Of a stretch of 55,621 nt of DNA, positions 18,108 through 27,738 are shown in pieces. The position numbers were made by a program, and so were the translations under genes. Location of the stretch: contig JAHAZB010000035.1 of assembly GCA_018384175.1 (NCBI GenBank), positions 1 to 55,621 on the forward strand. Reading direction: 5' to 3'. Under the pieces are notes generated by a model, which had not been told where the DNA came from, made no database searches, and saw only the letters and a program-made list of their open reading frames with translations. The stretch is from Eubacteriales bacterium. GTDB taxonomy: Bacteria; Bacillota; Clostridia; UBA1381. Numbering within the stretch: the first letter of the stretch is position 1; each line of letters starts with the position of its first letter.

Positions 18108-18682
18108 TCCTTACAGCACCCTGATGCAATATCTGAAAATGTGTTATACTTATCCTCAAAAATCGCATCAAATGTACAATTAAGCTCTACTCTGCCGTAA
18201 CGGACCACAAAGCCCTTCTGTCCCAAATCCTCATCGGATAATGTAAGCTTACCCTTGATTTTTGACAGGCTTTCAACAAAGTCCTGCGGCATATTCTTCT
18301 TATCCTCGGCAGAAAGGAGAATTTCTCCTTCCATATCCTCGGCATTATTTTTATAGATTTCGGTCAGCAGTGCAAAATACTCATCTGTGGAAAGATTCAT
18401 AATACGTGCCTTTGCCTCTGCAATAATCTCGGCTACCACCGCATTTTCAGTAGCAAGAATTGCTTCTCGCTCCTTCGCATTCAGCAAAGCCTTTGCACTT
18501 TCTTCTGCCTGCTCATTTACAGCTGCTATATCTTCAGCCGCTTTAGCTTTTATCTTTTCTTCTTCAGCACTATATTCCGCTTTGATACCCTCTATAAGTT
18601 CAAGAGCATCGGCTTTTTTACTCTCTGCAGTCATTACTGCATCAGAGATTATTTTGCCTGTAATTAGTTCTAATCCTGCCAT
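18104..18682 (-). CDS. ntpE: V-type ATPase subunit E
   Basis: The peripheral-stalk subunit of 192 residues holds the A3B3 head against the stator. The N-terminal ~100 residues are a long charged, alanine-rich helix (KAAEDIAAVNEQAEESAKAL) that pairs with the ntpF product, followed by a small globular C-terminal domain (QDFVESLSKIKGKLTLSDED). The order after ntpK is standard. The 99-base gap between ntpK and ntpE holds no recognisable signal beyond the GGAAAG ribosome binding site. Confidence 0.9.
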   Translation of the reverse strand: MAGLELITGKIISDAVMTAESKKADALELIEGIKAEYSAEEEKIKAKAAEDIAAVNEQAEESAKALLNAKEREAILATENAVVAEIIAEAKARIMNLSTDEYFALLTEIYKNNAEDMEGEILLSAEDKKNMPQDFVESLSKIKGKLTLSDEDLGQKGFVVRYGRVELNCTFDAIFEDKYNTFSDIASGCCKE

Positions 18683-18781
18683 TATATATCTTTCCTTTCA
18701 TTGTAAATTCCACAAATCCCTACGATTAACAACTCTTAATCCAAGGTGCGAATAATGGTGAGATGCGGAAACTTAACCATT

Positions 18782-19255
<474 letters not shown>

Positions 19256-19277
19256 CTATCCTTTCGTATTTGAAATT

Positions 19278-21236
19278 TTAATTTTTGAATCTGAAATATT
19301 TTGTATTAAACCCAAAAGGCTTATATTTTTTACCGCCGCCCTCGTAGAACTTCTGATAGAATTCCACATACTGCAGACGGTTTGTGTGGACATATGCACC
19401 AAGCATATTTATTGCAAAGTTAAGTGCGTGTCCGAAAATAGAAATTGCTATAAATGCTATCATTCCGACAACAGAATCCCCGCCAAGCGAACCTAATACA
19501 TTGATTACTGATGCGATAACGCCTGTTGCAAGACCTAACGCCATAAGTCTTGAATATGAGAGAATATCTCCAACATAGCTTGTTATATCATAAAGGCTCA
19601 ATATACCTCCGAAAAGCTTCATTATCGGATTTTTTTGATTTCTGCCCTGAGTCAGTATCAAGCCTGCCGCTGATCCAATAAGCATTACCAGACCAACGGT
19701 TTCGAGTATCTTTATTCCCAAAGCCATTCCGCCAGCAAAAACCGCAAGCCCGAATAACAGCACAAACCAGAATCCTGAATCACATATTGCTGCAAACTTA
19801 TCGCCATCCCGCCATGTCATATAGAACTTGGTAGCAATTGCAGTCAGTATATGAACAAGTCCAAATGCCACACTCATTATGAGCAGCTGCAAGGGCTTTT
19901 GTACAGGGTCCATCAAAATCGGCGTAAATGCAACCGAGCCATCACCGAAGGTTTTGGATACAGTCGCTATCATATCACCGAAGAAGCTGCCGTACATTAT
20001 TCCCCAGAATGTCGTAGACACTCCGCAGAAGAAGAACATCTTATAAGCTCTTCTTTTATCCTTCTCCATAAAGCTCCCAAATCCCAAAAGACCGCAGACT
20101 ATCATCAAAATCAGTCCGTATCCTGCATCAGAGAACATCATTCCAAAGAAGAAATAATAGAAAAATGCCATAATCGGGTTAGGGTCAACATCGTGTGATG
20201 ACGGCATTGAATAGTCTGACGTAATACCTTCAACAGGCGACACAAAAGCATTGTTTTCAAAAGCTTTCGGTACATCCTCCTCTACATCAGGTTCGATAAG
20301 CTCTGCCGATACAATGAACTGTTTCTCAAGCTCAGGTAAAAGCTTTTCTCCTGCTTTTTCAGGAATATATCCCGAAACAAAGAACGCATTTTCTGTTATT
20401 CCTACTCTTGCAAGAGTGTTATACTTTTCACGTCTTAAGGAAAGCTTGTCATAGAAAAGCTCTATCTTGCCCTTGTTAGTCGCAAGCTCTTTAATACGTA
20501 TTTCACCATCTTCGTATTCATTCTTTAGCGCCTCACATCTTGCCCGAAGCTCTTCAGAATACTCCAACGGTGTCTTCCCAACTGTATTGATTGGCGGAGC
20601 AAGAAGATTTATCCCTGCCAAAACAGGCTCTACTCGTTTAGCAGCATCGTTGTGATACATCACAAACACCGCTGTCTGCTGGCAATCCTTAGAGAGTATT
20701 TCAAAGTAAACATCTTGTATTTCGGCATCATTAAATACTTTCCAAAGCCGTTCCTCATCCCATTCGCCATCAAGTGTTCCTATACGAATATTTACCTTAC
20801 CTACCGTTTTCGTACCAAGTGGTATATCAAGCATTTTGTAAGGCTCAAGTGAACGGATTGTTGCTTCATAAGAAGCAATATCCTCTCTGTTCTTTTCTCT
20901 TTGCTTGCGTAATTTTATAACCTCTGACACCAGCGCTGTGATTTCGGCCATTTCGCCACTCGTAGCAGCATAGTTATCTGCACTGATTTCAGGCCTTATA
21001 TAAAACATTCCGCCTTTAGCCTGAGAATAAGGTCTTAATATATCCAGTGCTTCACTTGCCGAGGACATATACTGGTCAAGCTGAGAAATGACAGTAGCCG
21101 TTTCACGGCTCTCTAAGCCTTCCTCTCTGCTGTCCGAAATGTCAACCACTCCGCATCGTTGCAGATATTCAATAAGCCGCTTTCGTTCGTTGTTTAGTCC
21201 GACTATCTCAAGCCGCTTCATTTTTGTAATCGCCAA
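19278..21236 (-). CDS. ntpI: V-type ATPase subunit I (a subunit)
   Basis: The stator membrane subunit of about 652 residues forms the ion half-channels. The N-terminal ~330 residues are cytoplasmic with coiled-coil arms; the rest contains about seven or eight membrane helices. SYVGDILSYSRLMALGLATG carries the conserved arginine facing the K ring. The ORF track begins at TTG 21263, but that start would bury a GGGGGG ribosome binding site inside the gene. TTG 21236, 6 bases after it, gives the usual N-terminus (M)AITKMKRLEIVGL. It lies 58 bases downstream of the small stalk gene. Confidence 0.95.
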   Translation of the reverse strand: MAITKMKRLEIVGLNNERKRLIEYLQRCGVVDISDSREEGLESRETATVISQLDQYMSSASEALDILRPYSQAKGGMFYIRPEISADNYAATSGEMAEITALVSEVIKLRKQREKNREDIASYEATIRSLEPYKMLDIPLGTKTVGKVNIRIGTLDGEWDEERLWKVFNDAEIQDVYFEILSKDCQQTAVFVMYHNDAAKRVEPVLAGINLLAPPINTVGKTPLEYSEELRARCEALKNEYEDGEIRIKELATNKGKIELFYDKLSLRREKYNTLARVGITENAFFVSGYIPEKAGEKLLPELEKQFIVSAELIEPDVEEDVPKAFENNAFVSPVEGITSDYSMPSSHDVDPNPIMAFFYYFFFGMMFSDAGYGLILMIVCGLLGFGSFMEKDKRRAYKMFFFCGVSTTFWGIMYGSFFGDMIATVSKTFGDGSVAFTPILMDPVQKPLQLLIMSVAFGLVHILTAIATKFYMTWRDGDKFAAICDSGFWFVLLFGLAVFAGGMALGIKILETVGLVMLIGSAAGLILTQGRNQKNPIMKLFGGILSLYDITSYVGDILSYSRLMALGLATGVIASVINVLGSLGGDSVVGMIAFIAISIFGHALNFAINMLGAYVHTNRLQYVEFYQKFYEGGGKKYKPFGFNTKYFRFKN

Positions 21237-21294
21237 ACTGTTCCCCCCTTTGTTGCTAATCAAAAAAGAAAAGCAGAAACAAGAGCCGCAAAGC

Positions 21295-21606
21295 TTATTC
21301 CTTTACCGCATCTGTAATTCTGCTTATTATCATTTCCTTCTTCTCAAGCATAGCCGCACGTTTATTTGCGCACTTCTGCTCAATATCGCTTTCTGCCGCA
21401 GCTAAAAGCTCAGCCACACGTTTTTTCGCATCATCACGTGCATTTTGCACACTCAAAGCCGCAGCAGCTTTAGTATCTTCCAAGCCACTTTGTGCTTCTT
21501 TACCTGCAGCTGCAACCATATCTGCAGCTTCCTGCTCGGCAGTCCTCAATATCTGTGATGCTTTTTCTTCGGCAAGTTTTACCTGTTCAATTGATTCCTT
21601 TGCCAT
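21295..21606 (-). CDS. ntpF: V-type ATPase peripheral stalk subunit (G/H, NtpF type)
   Basis: The 103-residue protein is almost entirely one alanine-, glutamate- and lysine-rich helix (AEEKASQILRTAEQEAADMV, KKRVAELLAAAESDIEQK). This is typical of the stalk subunit that pairs with subunit E. It is first gene of the operon, with AGGGAG 7 bases before the ATG, matching ntpF at the head of the E. hirae ntp operon. Sequence identity in such coiled coils is low, so the assignment leans on position. Confidence 0.85.
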   Translation of the reverse strand: MAKESIEQVKLAEEKASQILRTAEQEAADMVAAAGKEAQSGLEDTKAAAALSVQNARDDAKKRVAELLAAAESDIEQKCANKRAAMLEKKEMIISRITDAVKE

Positions 21607-21738
21607 AATGAAAACTCCCTTTCTCTTACGGAAAAACTTTGCTGTATTTTTGCAATATCTATTCTGCGTCCATCAGAGTGCATTTATTCATATTACACCA
21701 TATATTGCATAATTTTCAAAAATTTTCCTATTATATAT

Positions 21739-21768
21739 ATTATATTCCAATTGCACAGTATTTGTCAA
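21739..21768 (-). promoter_or_regulatory. Promoter of the V-ATPase operon
   Basis: On the minus strand, TTGACA (21763-21768) and TATAAT (21739-21744) are separated by 18 bases. Transcription would start near 21732, leaving an untranslated leader of about 125 bases before ntpF. The rest of the 21607-21890 gap is AT-rich, with nothing further that I recognise. Confidence 0.75.
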
Positions 21769-21890
21769 TAAATAATCTGTTATTTTTTCGCAAGAATTTC
21801 GACAATATGCAAAATTCCGTTAAATTTTTTACAAAGATTATTATGTACTTACATTACCATCCGGTAAAAACTATTTATAACATATGAAAA

Positions 21891-21922
21891 AAAGCAGCTA
21901 TAACCTCTGTTATAACTGCTTT
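21891..21922 (-). terminator. Terminator of the tsaD operon
   Basis: The 14-bp stem AAAGCAGTTATAAC / GTTATAGCTGCTTT with loop AGAG has one G-T type mismatch. On the minus strand it runs into TTTTTTT. It lies just past the tsaD stop. Confidence 0.85.
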
Positions 21923-21926
21923 ATAA

Positions 21927-22934
21927 TCATAGTTGTAATGATGGTATTGCATTTAGGTCATGCTCTGCAAAATCACCTTTCAAGTAGCCGAAATATCCTG
22001 CCGCAGCAATCATCGCACCGTTATCGGTACACAAAATAGGCGGCGGATAGATAACAGATATACCATGTTTAGCACATTCTTCGGTCATCAACGCACGAAG
22101 ACTGCTGTTTGATGCGACACCGCCTGCAAGCGCAACCGTCTTTACATTCGCATCAAGCGCTGCAGACAAAGTGTGTGTGCACAGCGCTTCGCATACCGCC
22201 TGCTGAAAGCTTGCTGCAATATCGGCTTTATTTACTTCTTCGCCCTTCTGCTCTGCTTTATGAAGATAATTTATTACTGCCGTTTTTACTCCTGAAAAGC
22301 TGAAATCAAGTGAGTCCTCGGACATTTTAACTCTCGGAAATTCAACAGCGTGAGGATTTCCCTCCTTTGCAAGCTTATCAATAAGTGGTCCGCCGGGATA
22401 ACCAAGCCCAAGAACTCTCGCAATTTTATCAAAAGCCTCTCCAGCCGCATCATCACGAGTTCTTGCTATAACCTCAAAATCAGAATAGTCATTTACCTTT
22501 ACTATATGGCTGTGTCCACCCGATGCTACAAGACACACATAAGGTGGTTTAATGTCAGGATGTGCTATATAATTAGCCGTTATGTGTCCCCTTATATGAT
22601 GCACCGGCACCAACGGTTTATTAAGTGCGTATGAAAGAGCCTTTGCATATGATACACCAACAAGCAAAGCTCCTACAAGGCCCGGACCATACGTTACTGC
22701 TATTGCATCTATATCATCAAATGTAACTCCTGCCTTTTCCAAAGCTTCATCAACTACCGGAGAAATATTCTCAATATGCTTTCTTGATGCAATTTCAGGC
22801 ACTACTCCGCCGTATATTTTATGTAAGTCTATTTGTGAATTAATTACATTCGAAAGCACCTCGTTACCGTTTTTAACAACGGCTGCTGCAGTTTCATCAC
22901 AGGAGCTTTCTATACCCAATATCAATTTATCCAT
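21927..22934 (-). CDS. tsaD: tRNA N6-threonylcarbamoyladenosine transferase TsaD
   Basis: The 335-residue enzyme transfers the threonylcarbamoyl group from TC-AMP to A37 of ANN-decoding tRNAs, in a complex with TsaB and Tsa[16 protein letters not shown] at the N-terminus, the HxxxH metal motif in [10 protein letters not shown], and LVASGGHSH mark the Kae1/Qri7/YgjD family of ASKHA fold. TsaC is encoded three genes upstream in the same run; TsaB and TsaE are not in this window. The start overlaps the rimI stop by one base, indicating coupling. Confidence 0.97.
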   Translation of the reverse strand: MDKLILGIESSCDETAAAVVKNGNEVLSNVINSQIDLHKIYGGVVPEIASRKHIENISPVVDEALEKAGVTFDDIDAIAVTYGPGLVGALLVGVSYAKALSYALNKPLVPVHHIRGHITANYIAHPDIKPPYVCLVASGGHSHIVKVNDYSDFEVIARTRDDAAGEAFDKIARVLGLGYPGGPLIDKLAKEGNPHAVEFPRVKMSEDSLDFSFSGVKTAVINYLHKAEQKGEEVNKADIAASFQQAVCEALCTHTLSAALDANVKTVALAGGVASNSSLRALMTEECAKHGISVIYPPPILCTDNGAMIAAAGYFGYLKGDFAEHDLNAIPSLQL

Positions 22935-23395
22935 CAGTTATCTCCTAATATCAATGTCATTATTACCGCATTTTCAGTCGGCAAATGATAATAGTTCTTT
23001 CTCTCACCCAAGGATTCAAAGCCGTACTTTGCATACAAGCTTTGTGCCGCAAGGTTACTCTTTCTCACTTCAAGTGTAAGCAGATAAAGGTTATTATCAT
23101 ATGCTGCTTTAATTACCTTTTCAAGCATAGCCGATGCAAGCCCTTTTCTTCTGTATTCGGGACTTACTGCTATGTTAGTTATGTGTCCCTCATCTATAAC
23201 CTTCCAGAAGCCTATATATCCTACAGGAATTTCCTCCACCGTTGCCACATAATAGTATGCCATTTCATTTTCCGTTTCATCGATGAAGGATTGCTCCGAC
23301 CACGGAACAGCAAAACATACCTTGTCCAATTCCGCAAGATATTTAGTGTCCCTTTTGTTTATTTCTCTAATACTAAAATCTATCATATTTCCCAT
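22934..23395 (-). CDS. rimI: Ribosomal-protein-alanine N-acetyltransferase RimI
   Basis: A GNAT-fold acetyltransferase (about 153 residues) of the RimI type, which in E. coli acetylates the N-terminus of ribosomal protein S18. Family signatures are [30 protein letters not shown] and the acetyl-CoA loop [10 protein letters not shown]. The ORF track's longer N-terminus (to 23551) is only the shifted frame of the upstream phosphatase gene. ATG 23395 lies 1 base past that gene's stop; ATG 23386 is an alternative. Position between ywlE and tsaD is common in Firmicutes. Confidence 0.92.
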   Translation of the reverse strand: MGNMIDFSIREINKRDTKYLAELDKVCFAVPWSEQSFIDETENEMAYYYVATVEEIPVGYIGFWKVIDEGHITNIAVSPEYRRKGLASAMLEKVIKAAYDNNLYLLTLEVRKSNLAAQSLYAKYGFESLGERKNYYHLPTENAVIMTLILGDN

Positions 23396-23396
23396 A

Positions 23397-23834
23397 TCAC
23401 TGTTTTTCAATTTTGTCAGCACATTTTTTAAGTGCCGTAAAAAGCTTCTCGGCACATTTTTCATACTCCTCAACATCCGAGCCATATGGGTCAGGAATAT
23501 CACCGTCCATTTCAGCATATTCGCAAATGGTAAAGGTTTTTTCGCTTGCATACTGGTCCAAAATCATCTTGTGTGCCGCAGTCATGGTCAAAATCAAATC
23601 GCTATTTTCGATAAGCTCTGCATTGATTGTTTGCGAATGGTGGCCAAGAAGGTCAATATCATACTTCTTCATTGCAACAATAGCTTCTGCCGAAGCGCCA
23701 TCTCCATCGTTTGCAAATAAACCTGCAGATTCAATTCTTACATCAAGATTTCTCTCAACAGCAATCTTGTTAAACAGTGCCGCAGCCATCGGTGAACGGC
23801 AAGTATTACCTGTGCATATAAACAATACATTCAT
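23397..23834 (-). CDS. ywlE: Low-molecular-weight protein arginine phosphatase (YwlE-like)
   Basis: This is a 145-residue LMW-PTP-fold enzyme. The catalytic loop FICTGNTCRSPM at residues 5-16 has threonine at the position (CTGNT) that gives B. subtilis YwlE specificity for phosphoarginine; tyrosine-specific enzymes usually have isoleucine there. DPYGSDVEEYEKC near residue 115 supplies the general acid aspartate. YwlE counteracts the McsB arginine kinase, which marks proteins for ClpCP degradation; McsB is not in this window. The neighbour tsaC is also adjacent in B. subtilis (ywlC-ywlE). Confidence 0.88.
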   Translation of the reverse strand: MNVLFICTGNTCRSPMAAALFNKIAVERNLDVRIESAGLFANDGDGASAEAIVAMKKYDIDLLGHHSQTINAELIENSDLILTMTAAHKMILDQYASEKTFTICEYAEMDGDIPDPYGSDVEEYEKCAEKLFTALKKCADKIEKQ

Positions 23835-23869
23835 CTGTGTAATTCTCCTAAACGTATTTAGTGTCCCTC

Positions 23870-24901
23870 TTATATATGTATAACTCTGCCACCAGCAGCC
23901 TTATACAGACGGTTTCTGACAGCAAGTCCGTAGTCCTCATCTTCTTCAAACTGCGCATAAACTTTTTTTACACCAAGCAGGTCAAACTGTCTAAGTGCAT
24001 CAAACAGGCGTTCTGCGTAGCTGATGTTATCATCTCCCATATACAAAACAGTTTCCGCATCAAAGGCAAATCCGTCATAGCACATAACACCTATTACCGT
24101 TTCTTTATCGTCTGTTATACGGCTTCTTATTTCATCAAAAGTCTTCTGCTTATCGCCTGCTATAACTGTTACTTCGGCATCAGGTGCATAATGTTTGTAT
24201 TTCATACCGGGCGATTTTGGTTTTTCACCTTCTGCAACCTGCTCTGTTACATGTCGGTCAATTTTAACTTCATCAATTACTTTTAAGAGGTCTGTTTTTG
24301 TGATGCCACCCGGTCTTAGTATATTGACTGTTCCCTTTGCCAGCTCAACAACAGTAGATTCTACTCCCACGCTGCACATTCCGCCATCAATTATTGCATC
24401 GACTCTTCCGTTCATATCAGCTATAACGTGTTCGGCTTTCGTTGGGCTTGGTTTTCCGGAAAGATTGGAGCTTGGTGCTGCAATTGGAACGCCCGCCGCA
24501 TTTATAAGCGCCCTCGCAATCGGATGAGACGGTATTCTCACAGCAACTGTATCAAGACCTGCGGTTACTGCCGCCGGCAATGTTTCCTTCTTTTTGAGTA
24601 TAACCGTAAGAGGCCCCGGAGAATAGGCTTCAAAAAGCTTATATGCTTCCTCAGGCACTTCACGCGCAACAGTTTCAAGCTGTGATATATCCGACAAATG
24701 TACAATCAAAGGATTATCTGATGGTCTGCCCTTTGCTTCAAACACTTTATAAGCAGCATTTTCATCAAAAGCATTTGCACCCAAGCCATAGACCGTTTCT
24801 GTCGGAAAGCACACTAATCCGCCGGCTCTTATTATACCGCCCAGTTCTGAAATTCTTATATCATTTTCATCAGTTATTTTAACTATCTTTGTTTCTCTCA
24901 T
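23870..24901 (-). CDS. tsaC: L-threonylcarbamoyladenylate synthase (Sua5/YwlC type)
   Basis: The enzyme of about 343 residues makes threonylcarbamoyl-AMP from threonine, bicarbonate and ATP, the first step of t6A37 synthesis. CFPTETVYGLGANAFDE, KGRPSDNPLIVH and the SANxSG-like PSSNLSGKPSPT block define the YrdC core (about residues 20-200). The SPGMKYKHYAPDA motif starts the extra Sua5 C-terminal domain, making this the long Sua5 form. ATG 24901 is chosen because it overlaps the pncB stop as ATGA; the ORF-track extension runs inside pncB. Confidence 0.95.
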   Translation of the reverse strand: MRETKIVKITDENDIRISELGGIIRAGGLVCFPTETVYGLGANAFDENAAYKVFEAKGRPSDNPLIVHLSDISQLETVAREVPEEAYKLFEAYSPGPLTVILKKKETLPAAVTAGLDTVAVRIPSHPIARALINAAGVPIAAPSSNLSGKPSPTKAEHVIADMNGRVDAIIDGGMCSVGVESTVVELAKGTVNILRPGGITKTDLLKVIDEVKIDRHVTEQVAEGEKPKSPGMKYKHYAPDAEVTVIAGDKQKTFDEIRSRITDDKETVIGVMCYDGFAFDAETVLYMGDDNISYAERLFDALRQFDLLGVKKVYAQFEEDEDYGLAVRNRLYKAAGGRVIHI

Positions 24902-26337
24902 TTGTATTGTCCTAACAGTCCGTATTTTATATCCCAAAGCTTCTGGGATAAATCAACATAGTACTTATGCGGGTTTTCAAAACGCTTAACCTCGTCCCAA
25001 AGTCCGTCTATCTCCATCTTGCAGTATTCGCGCAAGGTTTCCAAAGATGGCTGTTTATACACAAGCTCACCTTTTTTGAAAATCGGTTTCAACAGAGGTC
25101 TTGCATAGAAATCCGTAACCGTTTTCCTCTTCCAGCTATGCTCCGCATCAAAAATCTCATAAGGCTTTGTATCGTCAATTTCCTCGCCGTGAAGTGTGAT
25201 AACATCGGCAATTGCTGCAGAAGTTTCACGTGAATACAGGCGATAAACCTGCTTGAAGCCCGGTGTAGTTATCTTGCCCACATTTTCCGAGACCTTGATT
25301 TTCGGAATTATTTCTCCATCTTCATTTTCTATCGCCGCAAGCTTATATACACCACCAAATACCGGTGAAGATTTTGATGTTATAAGCCTTTCACCCACAC
25401 CGAAAAGGTCAATTTTTGCACCCTGTATTATCATATCACGTATAATATACTCATCAAGCGAATTGGATGCAACAATTTTACAGTCAGTATATCCTGCTCT
25501 ATCGAGCATTTTCCTACATTCTTTAGACAGATACGTTATATCTCCAGAATCAATCCTGACTCCCTTGGGACGTTTTCCAAGAGGCTTAAGAACTTCATCA
25601 AATACTTTGATTGCATTCGGTATGCCTGATTTTAGTACATTGTAGGTATCGACAAGCAGTGTACAGCTATCAGGATATTCTTCCGCATATGTCTTAAACG
25701 CTTCGTATTCGTTATCAAAAAGCTGTATCCAGCTGTGAGCCATAGTTCCCATGGCTGTAACACCGAAATCTCGGTCGGTTGCTGCGCAAGCTGTTCCTGC
25801 ACAGCCTGCTATATATGCCGCTCTTGCGCCAAGAATAGCCGCACTGTAGCCTTGCGCACGTCTTGAGCCGAACTCCATTACAGGTCTACCCTGTGCGGCA
25901 CGTACAATTCTGTTCGCTTTAGTTGCAATAAGGCTTTGATGATTGATTGTAAGGAGTATCATCGTTTCGACAAACTGCGCCTGCACAACCGGCCCTCGTA
26001 CCACAACAACCGGTTCGTTCGGGAATATGGGGGTTCCCTCCGGAATCGCCCACACATCACAACAGAATTTGAAATTCTTGAGGTATTCCAGATATTCTTC
26101 GGAGAAAATGCCCTTACTTCTCAGATATTCAATATCTTCTTTGGTAAAAGAAAGCTTTCTAAGATACTCTATAAGCTGCTCAACACCTGCCATTATAGCA
26201 AAGCCGCCATCATCCGGTACACGACGGAAGAACATATCAAAATAAGCTATTTTATCTCCATAGCCTTTATTAAAAAAGCCATTTGCCATTGTAAATTCAT
26301 AAAAATCTGTCAACAAAGTATAGTTATTTGTATCCAT
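24898..26337 (-). CDS. pncB: Nicotinate phosphoribosyltransferase
   Basis: The 479-residue enzyme joins nicotinate and PRPP to give nicotinate mononucleotide in the Preiss-Handler NAD salvage route. LLTDFYEFTMANGF, MEFGSRRAQG, LLVDTYNVLKSGIPNAI, RIDSGDI and VASNSLDEY are family motifs; the histidine that is phosphorylated lies in GTMAHSWIQ. It overlaps tsaC by 4 bases. A broad hairpin between it and the upstream S1-domain gene probably ends the preceding transcript. Confidence 0.96.
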   Translation of the reverse strand: MDTNNYTLLTDFYEFTMANGFFNKGYGDKIAYFDMFFRRVPDDGGFAIMAGVEQLIEYLRKLSFTKEDIEYLRSKGIFSEEYLEYLKNFKFCCDVWAIPEGTPIFPNEPVVVVRGPVVQAQFVETMILLTINHQSLIATKANRIVRAAQGRPVMEFGSRRAQGYSAAILGARAAYIAGCAGTACAATDRDFGVTAMGTMAHSWIQLFDNEYEAFKTYAEEYPDSCTLLVDTYNVLKSGIPNAIKVFDEVLKPLGKRPKGVRIDSGDITYLSKECRKMLDRAGYTDCKIVASNSLDEYIIRDMIIQGAKIDLFGVGERLITSKSSPVFGGVYKLAAIENEDGEIIPKIKVSENVGKITTPGFKQVYRLYSRETSAAIADVITLHGEEIDDTKPYEIFDAEHSWKRKTVTDFYARPLLKPIFKKGELVYKQPSLETLREYCKMEIDGLWDEVKRFENPHKYYVDLSQKLWDIKYGLLGQYK

Positions 26338-26373
26338 CTCAAATTCCTTTCAAAACCGTCTTGAAAATACGCA

Positions 26374-26418
26374 AAAATCGTTCACATAACCCGAAAGCTC
26401 AGGAATCTGAACGATTTT
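26374..26418 (-). terminator. Probable terminator after yabR
   Basis: The outer stem AAAATCGTTC / GAACGATTTT flanks a 25-base loop with a small inner hairpin. On the minus strand it ends in TTTTT. It lies between yabR and pncB, both on the minus strand, so it may only attenuate. Confidence 0.5.
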
Positions 26419-26452
26419 AATGATGCTACCACCTATGTAATCAGTTATAATA

Positions 26453-26905
26453 TCAATACGAGCCGCCGCCTCTGCGATAACCGCCCGAACGTTTTGAATC
26501 GTTTGAACGTTTAAGAGCCTGCATCTTTTCGTCAGAATCCTGCTTAAATCTGCTGAGCATATCATCAAACGACATCTCGGAATTATTGTTTGCACTCCAG
26601 TCAATATCTGCCGGACGAACAGGCGCTTTAGGTCCCGGTTCACTTTGCTTACCGGCTACACGTTTCTTAGGTTCAAGTGCCTGTTTGATAGACAGACTTA
26701 TTTTTCCGTCATCATCTATCTTCACAACCTTAACCTTAACCTCGTCGCCTTCTTTAACGTGGTCGTTTATGTTCTCAACATAATCTCTCGCAACCTCAGA
26801 AATATGTACCAATCCCGACTTTTTACCGGGGAGCAATACAAATGCACCGAACGGCATTACCTTAGATACTTTACCCTCTAATATACTTCCAATCTCAAAT
26901 GACAT
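26453..26905 (-). CDS. yabR: S1 RNA-binding domain protein YabR
   Basis: The 150-residue protein has one S1 domain at residues 3-75 (GSILEGKVSKVMPFGAFVLL, GLVHISEVA, GDEVKVKVV) and a basic, glycine-rich tail (GGYRRGGGSY) likely to bind RNA loosely. Position after divIC matches B. subtilis yabP-yabQ-divIC-yabR. The ribosome binding site AAGGAGG lies 10-13 bases before the ATG. Family members are general-stress or ribosome-associated proteins, with no well-defined reaction. Confidence 0.9.
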   Translation of the reverse strand: MSFEIGSILEGKVSKVMPFGAFVLLPGKKSGLVHISEVARDYVENINDHVKEGDEVKVKVVKIDDDGKISLSIKQALEPKKRVAGKQSEPGPKAPVRPADIDWSANNNSEMSFDDMLSRFKQDSDEKMQALKRSNDSKRSGGYRRGGGSY

Positions 26906-26981
26906 TTTGGAAATCCTTCCTCCTTAGTATATACTAAAACTGATTATTTACTAAATTTATTATACAGAATTCTATTCCTAA

Positions 26982-27281
26982 TTACTCCTCAGAAACATCT
27001 ATAAAGACTATTTCATCATTTTTTACCATTCCGAGCTTATCACGTGCAACCTTTTCGATATACTCGTCTGAATCAGCATTCTCCCTCATTTTATCAACCT
27101 CTGCCTGCTCTTCCTTAGCAGCTTCGATTTCATTCTCAAGCTCTGCTATTTCCTGCTTGTTTTGGTTTATTTCGGGTTGAATGCTTATTCCGCGTATTAT
27201 CATTACGATTGCCGCCAACGCACACAGAATACCTATTCCGAGAGTGCTTTTTAAGAAATTTTGCTTTTTTTCTTTGCTCAT
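26982..27281 (-). CDS. divIC: Septum formation initiator DivIC/FtsB-like
   Basis: The 99-residue bitopic division protein has a short basic N-terminus, one membrane helix (about 12-30), a coiled coil (INQNKQEIAELENEIEAAKE) and the family C-terminal motif YIEKVARDKLGMV. DivIC pairs with FtsL in the divisome. Its ATG, with TTGGGAG 8 bases upstream, lies inside the 3' part of yabQ: the two genes overlap by 146 bases in different frames, which is unusually long. Confidence 0.92.
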   Translation of the reverse strand: MSKEKKQNFLKSTLGIGILCALAAIVMIIRGISIQPEINQNKQEIAELENEIEAAKEEQAEVDKMRENADSDEYIEKVARDKLGMVKNDEIVFIDVSEE

Positions 27282-27738
27282 TTACAAATCTCCCAACCAA
27301 GACGAAGAGTCTTTTTTGTAGTATATGTAACAATCTTCCTGCCAAATTAATTGACATCATTATAATTTTATGCAAAAATCTTATCGGTGTCAATAGTATT
27401 TTGAAAATAAAAAGAGAAATTTTCAAAAAAAGTGCCCATATTTTCTCAAAAACCGTTACTATTACTCTTCCTACCGTAAAAAAGTAAAGAATATTCCCTA
27501 TCAGAAAGGCTATCGGCATATAATAACGCAAATTAGTATGATTATAATACTGTGCAGTAAAAACAATAATAAAACAGTAGCCCGCTGAAACAAATAGTCC
27601 TGTCAAGACCGACTTTGTACTTTCCAATTTAATATACATAAAAATTGTCCTGACCAGATGATAATACATCCCTGACAAAGCCCCTGCTATACACATATAT
27701 AAAAACCCTGCCGTCTCAAATCCTATTGGTACATACAT
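27136..27738 (-). CDS. yabQ: Spore cortex biosynthesis protein YabQ
   Basis: In B. subtilis, YabQ is a membrane protein of the forespore outer membrane needed for cortex peptidoglycan. This 200-residue version begins YVPIGFETAGFLYMCIAGAL and has about five hydrophobic segments (residues 8-30, 40-60, 70-90, 95-120, then a weaker one). The last ~48 residues (basic, KPKQAGNSRA at the end) are read through the start of divIC in another frame and are probably not conserved. A frameshift or lost stop near 27280 could explain the long overlap. ATG overlaps the yabP stop (TAATG). Confidence 0.88.
   Translation of the reverse strand: MYVPIGFETAGFLYMCIAGALSGMYYHLVRTIFMYIKLESTKSVLTGLFVSAGYCFIIVFTAQYYNHTNLRYYMPIAFLIGNILYFFTVGRVIVTVFEKIWALFLKISLFIFKILLTPIRFLHKIIMMSINLAGRLLHILQKRLFVLVGRFVNEQRKKAKFLKKHSRNRYSVCVGGNRNDNTRNKHSTRNKPKQAGNSRA

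Noticed and set aside
23396-23551. N-terminal extension of RimI
   Set aside because: It is the shifted frame of the ywlE coding region; GNAT homology begins only after residue 53.
26350-26643. 97-aa minus-strand ORF overlapping yabR
   Set aside because: Its sequence is the alternate frame of the yabR glycine/arginine-rich tail and the terminator; no homology recognised.
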